Below, in pieces: positions 61,201 through 64,000 of a stretch of DNA of 64,000 bases. A program made the translations under genes and the position numbers. Source of the stretch: Anaerolineales bacterium (GTDB lineage: Bacteria; Chloroflexota; Anaerolineae; 4572-78; J111); the NCBI GenBank assembly GCA_020634855.1, contig JACKAU010000003.1:930001-994000 (forward strand). Reading direction: 5' to 3'. The notes beneath the pieces are model-generated. The model saw nothing but the letters and a program-made list of their open reading frames with translations. It searched no databases and had not been told where the DNA came from. Numbering within the stretch: position 1 is the first letter of the stretch; each line of letters opens with the position of its first letter.

Positions 61201-64000
61201 TGTGCGCCCAACTCTCTCGGCGAGTGTGCGAGGCTCTAAGTCCGTAAACTGCGGCCAGAAGAATTTGGCTGGCCGCTCCCCATAATCCTATAGTCGTGGT
61301 CCAGGGCAAGCTTAATAGAATCTGATTGAAAAGAATAGGTAGATAGATCCGCCCCAATAAGATAAGCGTCAGAAAGTAACTTGTTAAATAAAGCGGCACC
61401 AGAAATTGACTGTTGTAAATGGGAGAGCGGTTTCGTTCAATCCAAAAACTCAGAGCGACGTAGAGTCCAATCAACAAGGCTAACCCCAAATTAAGTGCAC
61501 CGGTTGGTAATGATAAGTGGTAGAGCAGCGCTAGATACCCCCAGGCAGTAACCAAGCCACCGGCCGCCAATAGTTTCGAACGATGACTTATCGCGGCGTC
61601 GGTGAAATAGAGTAAGCCGCTGGATATAAGGGTTAGTGCGGGAGCAAAACCGACCGGAACAAAGACAAAGGCAGTCACCGGGGCAACAATGCTAACCAAC
61701 ATTCCGGTCAAGTACCAAGGGCGGCGATAAATCTGATCAATTCGAGCGAGTCGGCGGCTTAGCCAAATCATGAACCAGGCGAGAAAGGCTAGCATCAGCG
61801 GGAAAACAGGATCCGGTAAATAGAAATTGTCTAGTAGAACCCCTAGGCAAATTGGCAAAGGCAGCGCTGTTAACCAATGGAATATCGATTTTTCGCTCCG
61901 GTTGGCACTAACGAACCCCGGTTGCTGTTCATGAGCCAGTCGAGCACCCCAGCCGGTTAAAATTATCCAGTTACTTAAAGCATAAGCCAGTAGTCCGCTA
62001 CGATAAGGGAAAATGGGAGGTAGAATAGCCAACGCTGCGATGACATACCCAGCTCTAACTAGCACCGTCGACGCAGATGTATCAGGAACCCGGGTTCCCA
62101 GATTCAACGCCAGCACAATGTGAACAATGGCTAGCGTGGCCCACCCGACGCTAAGTTGAGCCAGATCCAAATTGAGATAAGTCATTGCGAATGTAGTCGA
62201 TGTAAAAAAGAAGATCGATGTGCCGGCTAAGATATTCGGACGTCGCCACAGTATCGCGGCCAAAACTAGTCCGCCGCCTAGAACAGTGTGAGTTGCGGCC
62301 GCAGGTAGGGAGGTGATACTTAGGCCAGCTATAGGCCAGAGCGCCGCGAAGACTAGTAAAACTATCCCGCTCCGAATAATCATTTGTCCCCACTGATTAA
62401 GAAAGTTGCGATCAGCAAGACGGGTCAATTTCTTACCGGCCAAAAAGTAAAGTGGGACTAACCAAGCCCAACCCAAAGCGTGCCAGGCTGAGCTGAGGCC
62501 AACGCGCTCGATAAATAAGGCTTGAGTTAGAAAGAGGGCCACAGGGATTGCCCCTGCCGAAAGCGTGCCTAATATTCGATTCTGATACGACAATGCACCC
62601 CAACCCAGCACGATACTACCGATCCACCAGTTGGCAATGAGCGCGATATGAAATGTGTCGAACCCGTCTCGATAGAGATATCGCCAGCCAAAGGTGAGCG
62701 GCAGGACCATACCTACGATCAGCAAACTAAGAAAACGAAACGGGTCGGCAAATACTCGATATCTGGGCTGACCATTAGGTTGGGTGGATGAGGCAAAAAT
62801 GGCGCCCAGGCTAATAAGGCCGAGGGCTAGAAGGGACAGGCCCGTACTGCGCCAGTCGAGGGACAAATTGAAAAACTGATGCCCCACTTGATTAAGGGCT
62901 AGAACGGTACTCCCGGCCGCGATGCCGACGAAGTAGCCAAAAAATTGGCTGCGAATAAGATAAGCAGCCACGATATAGACCATTAGACTCACTAATGAAG
63001 TCGCCAACCAAAACGATGGCCAAATTTCTGGGGGGATATAGAAATTGGCGTAGACCGTGTAAAAATCGACCGGTACCAGCAGCGCTGCAATAGCGCTTAT
63101 CGCAATACCTGAACGATACATCGGGGTTTTGGTACGCACGTACCAGCCGACAGCGAAACAGAAGGCTGTAAAGCCGGTGGGGATAGCCACTCGGAGAGGG
63201 GCGGAGAAATCTTTCCAGCCCCAGGCTACAAAGGAAACCGCCGCCGAGAAAAGGAGAAACATGCCGATAAACAGCAACCCTTGTAGCGTACGCTCCGACA
63301 GCAACATTTGCCACAACTTTTCACGCAGGGGGATCCGAGGAACCGCAGGTTCCAAAATCTGCGGTTCCTCAGAAATATTGGTTTTGGCATCGTTTTTAGC
63401 ATTGGCTTGGGGCGGAACAAGACGAGGAGCGTCATCTGGTTCAATCTCTGGTTCCGTTATCTCTGGAGGAAGTGCCGGCCTTAGGCCAAGTCGAATTTCA
63501 AGTTGCTCTTGCTCTTTTATTAGCGGTGTTAGCACAATTTGCAGATTCTGGGGCGAGGTAAAAGCATCGAGATATTTAAGTCGCTGAACGGTATCTACTT
63601 CTGATTGAATGCAACTTAAATGGAATCGATCTGTGTGCGCCGGAGGAGAATTAAGGGGGTGATCATTCAGCCGGGCTGTGAGCGCTGTTAATTGGTGCTG
63701 AGTTTCAGTGATGATTGTTTGCGCGGGTGCATCAACCAAATAACCGGCCTTAAGCCAATGGTTTAATCGATCCAAGAGATAGCGAAGTTGCTCCGCTTCA
63801 ATTTGGGCTTTACGCGCTTCATCGGGAGTTAAAGGCGGAAGTCGCAGCCCTAATTGAATTTCAACGTTTGTTTGTCGGGAGGTGTAGGTTTTATGGAGTT
63901 GCTCTTTGAACCGTTGATCTATGGCTTGCCAAACCGCCGTTTCGTCCATTAACCAACGCAGATGGGCAAGTTCTTCAAGTAATCTTAGTTTGCCAGTAAA
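58217..64000 (-). CDS. Giant polytopic membrane protein (5' end probably outside window)
   Basis: The frame from the stop at 58217 is open through the ATG at 63949 (1,910 residues) and continues to the edge as TGKLRLLEELAHLRWL, so the true start may lie beyond 64,000. The N-terminal 200 residues are soluble and helical (KAQIEAEQLRYLLDRLNHWL, LTPLIKEQEQLEIRLGLRP), with a Pro/Glu-rich linker. From SERTLQGLLFIGMFLLFSAAVSFVAWGW on, the protein is a nearly unbroken series of hydrophobic helices, probably more than forty. The pattern resembles DUF2157/SCO7613-type membrane proteins, which are long in Chloroflexota and Actinobacteria. Function unknown; no catalytic motif is obvious. Confidence 0.85.
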   Translation of the reverse strand, partial: FTGKLRLLEELAHLRWLMDETAVWQAIDQRFKEQLHKTYTSRQTNVEIQLGLRLPPLTPDEARKAQIEAEQLRYLLDRLNHWLKAGYLVDAPAQTIITETQHQLTALTARLNDHPLNSPPAHTDRFHLSCIQSEVDTVQRLKYLDAFTSPQNLQIVLTPLIKEQEQLEIRLGLRPALPPEITEPEIEPDDAPRLVPPQANAKNDAKTNISEEPQILEPAVPRIPLREKLWQMLLSERTLQGLLFIGMFLLFSAAVSFVAWGWKDFSAPLRVAIPTGFTAFCFAVGWYVRTKTPMYRSGIAISAIAALLVPVDFYTVYANFYIPPEIWPSFWLATSLVSLMVYIVAAYLIRSQFFGYFVGIAAGSTVLALNQVGHQFFNLSLDWRSTGLSLLALGLISLGAIFASSTQPNGQPRYRVFADPFRFLSLLIVGMVLPLTFGWRYLYRDGFDTFHIALIANWWIGSIVLGWGALSYQNRILGTLSAGAIPVALFLTQALFIERVGLSSAWHALGWAWLVPLYFLAGKKLTRLADRNFLNQWGQMIIRSGIVLLVFAALWPIAGLSITSLPAAATHTVLGGGLVLAAILWRRPNILAGTSIFFFTSTTFAMTYLNLDLAQLSVGWATLAIVHIVLALNLGTRVPDTSASTVLVRAGYVIAALAILPPIFPYRSGLLAYALSNWIILTGWGARLAHEQQPGFVSANRSEKSIFHWLTALPLPICLGVLLDNFYLPDPVFPLMLAFLAWFMIWLSRRLARIDQIYRRPWYLTGMLVSIVAPVTAFVFVPVGFAPALTLISSGLLYFTDAAISHRSKLLAAGGLVTAWGYLALLYHLSLPTGALNLGLALLIGLYVALSFWIERNRSPIYNSQFLVPLYLTSYFLTLILLGRIYLPILFNQILLSLPWTTTIGLWGAASQILLAAVYGLRASHTRRESWAHIAIWLFTFGSSFIAITYSSGSGASVVSVAVLATIFVLLERGLVWLWRASTQPRSKRAIFRFTWRLYRRPLLVSGWVLSAGTIGLALVRNLWWLGGGQSQQIWAAAALLIITALYALSARLFRQVLFGWLSAALIFAPWTILTHLGWLTSYRPTIAEYGLSWLILAWLLALINLALVARKINSYALPFRVVAHILAPFALLWTLVDIEVSCLTLGLAVGFYTLAAVQDTQNSPPNIKGPALIWQTKFIYPALGLVPLWAVYLLSWLLPAARLELYGLVLILFGPIGLGAARWLRHRSPSIQTTWAYTFPAYLVSYITLAIGTILVTPEPTLLALVLLFDTALMVVSTRIFRQTVWLYVAALLLPLSLCLALYESQWPVNRFGWWLIGLASIYLIWAWCLNRLKLQRYGQAILEVGLILITISLAPSSLDRTGALWGYAGATTLYAISAFWLRQPPFLTLACGLGLVPFAILIQDSPLSPDYYGLALIPGATLYLVLGIRLDRQFGSINNFPWPQPKQWAKAGMVRVLSWWAFPFYGFGLGLAIVAPLFSLSQSGIAAITFGLQMAIFGWAVYRFRLRLWLVAMTVAGHLAAFYGLATINWWQQANIAQAWLGFLPVVLLTLLAAIAVDRSQPNQAGARTVSSWAQTLYIIALINIALGQLISLNSTTPGVMVSLCNALLLGVIASMWVSRLLVYASATASLLAVGQSVFAWQDSTKSLPVALAELALFYGLLGYGITFVRDQIKCGQALHPRLAIWASPLQRYALGLSFGTLVLTGLMGMDIIAWTTGALLGLPFRDLVDTTVVRMVVGVCCFLGLLYVAAAFTHRWMRLGYGAIAMLLAAWMLHIFYIQRWDNFRYVQWYAFPAGLFLVSIAYLEWHKGNRDFARWLDYSAAVLMLGSLFWQTLLFGWVYALFLGTEGLAAFFWGSYRRLRRYLYMGMVGMILATVGQLLNSLQSVNQWIVFGIIGLLLVATAVIVERKLEDIKTWHEILETWE

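Overview
The window looks like a chromosomal segment of a Chloroflexota bacterium, most likely Anaerolineae-like. The inference rests on Glu/Ala/Pro-rich lipoprotein linkers, many composite solute-binding proteins, a DnaA_N-type protein beside parAB, BatD, an F420-type LLM oxidoreductase, extended -10 promoters of the form TGnTATAAT, and palindromic intergenic repeats. No rRNA or tRNA gene is visible, so the phylum is an inference.

Layout. (1) 1-4.8 kb, minus strand: a sugar ABC operon with an RpiR regulator, a lipoprotein holding two tandem solute-binding domains (frameshifted near its end) and a MalF-type permease cut by the window edge. (2) 4.8-10 kb, minus: a complete urea transporter urtABCDE, closed by a terminator. 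(3) 10.7-12.6 kb, minus: urease accessory genes ureF and ureD without the urease structural genes. (4) 12.7-20.6 kb: an accessory island. Two convergent NACHT ATPase genes each end in a formylglycine-enzyme-like (FGE, C-type-lectin fold) domain. Their last 140 bp are near identical except at codons of the form NNC or NNT, the signature of a diversity-generating retroelement (DGR). Between them lie a reverse-transcriptase C-terminal remnant and a 13-copy, 21-bp-period repeat array. (5) 21-36 kb: an LLM oxidoreductase and two BMP-type (nucleoside or simple sugar) ABC transporter clusters with composite binding proteins, one fused to a branched-chain-amino-acid-type binding domain and one carrying LysM. 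(6) 36-43.5 kb: glutamine amidotransferase, a universal-stress protein, a cupin, a membrane glycosyltransferase and an SH3 lipoprotein. (7) 43.6-45.4 kb: a trypsin-TIR-effector-associated-domain protein with a Trypco1-like partner, a conflict-system effector operon. (8) 45.6-51.5 kb: BatD and four glycosyltransferases. (9) 52-57.6 kb: an ExeA-like ATPase, a DnaA_N-domain protein with repeats and an AT-rich tract inside its gene, ParA and ParB. (10) 57.6-64 kb: a single-pass membrane protein and a giant polytopic membrane protein that runs off the window.

How it fits together. I infer that the NACHT-FGE proteins are diversified sensors and that the trypsin-TIR protein is a possible effector: the EAD-like domain at its C terminus resembles the N terminus of the second NACHT protein once a one-base frameshift is repaired. 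I found neither a template repeat nor an intact reverse transcriptase, so mutagenesis is either extinct here or driven from elsewhere in the genome.

Caveat: single-base indels, mostly in homopolymers, are concentrated at 15.7-26.3 kb (one more at about 1,087). They may be assembly errors or real decay, and the sequence alone cannot decide.
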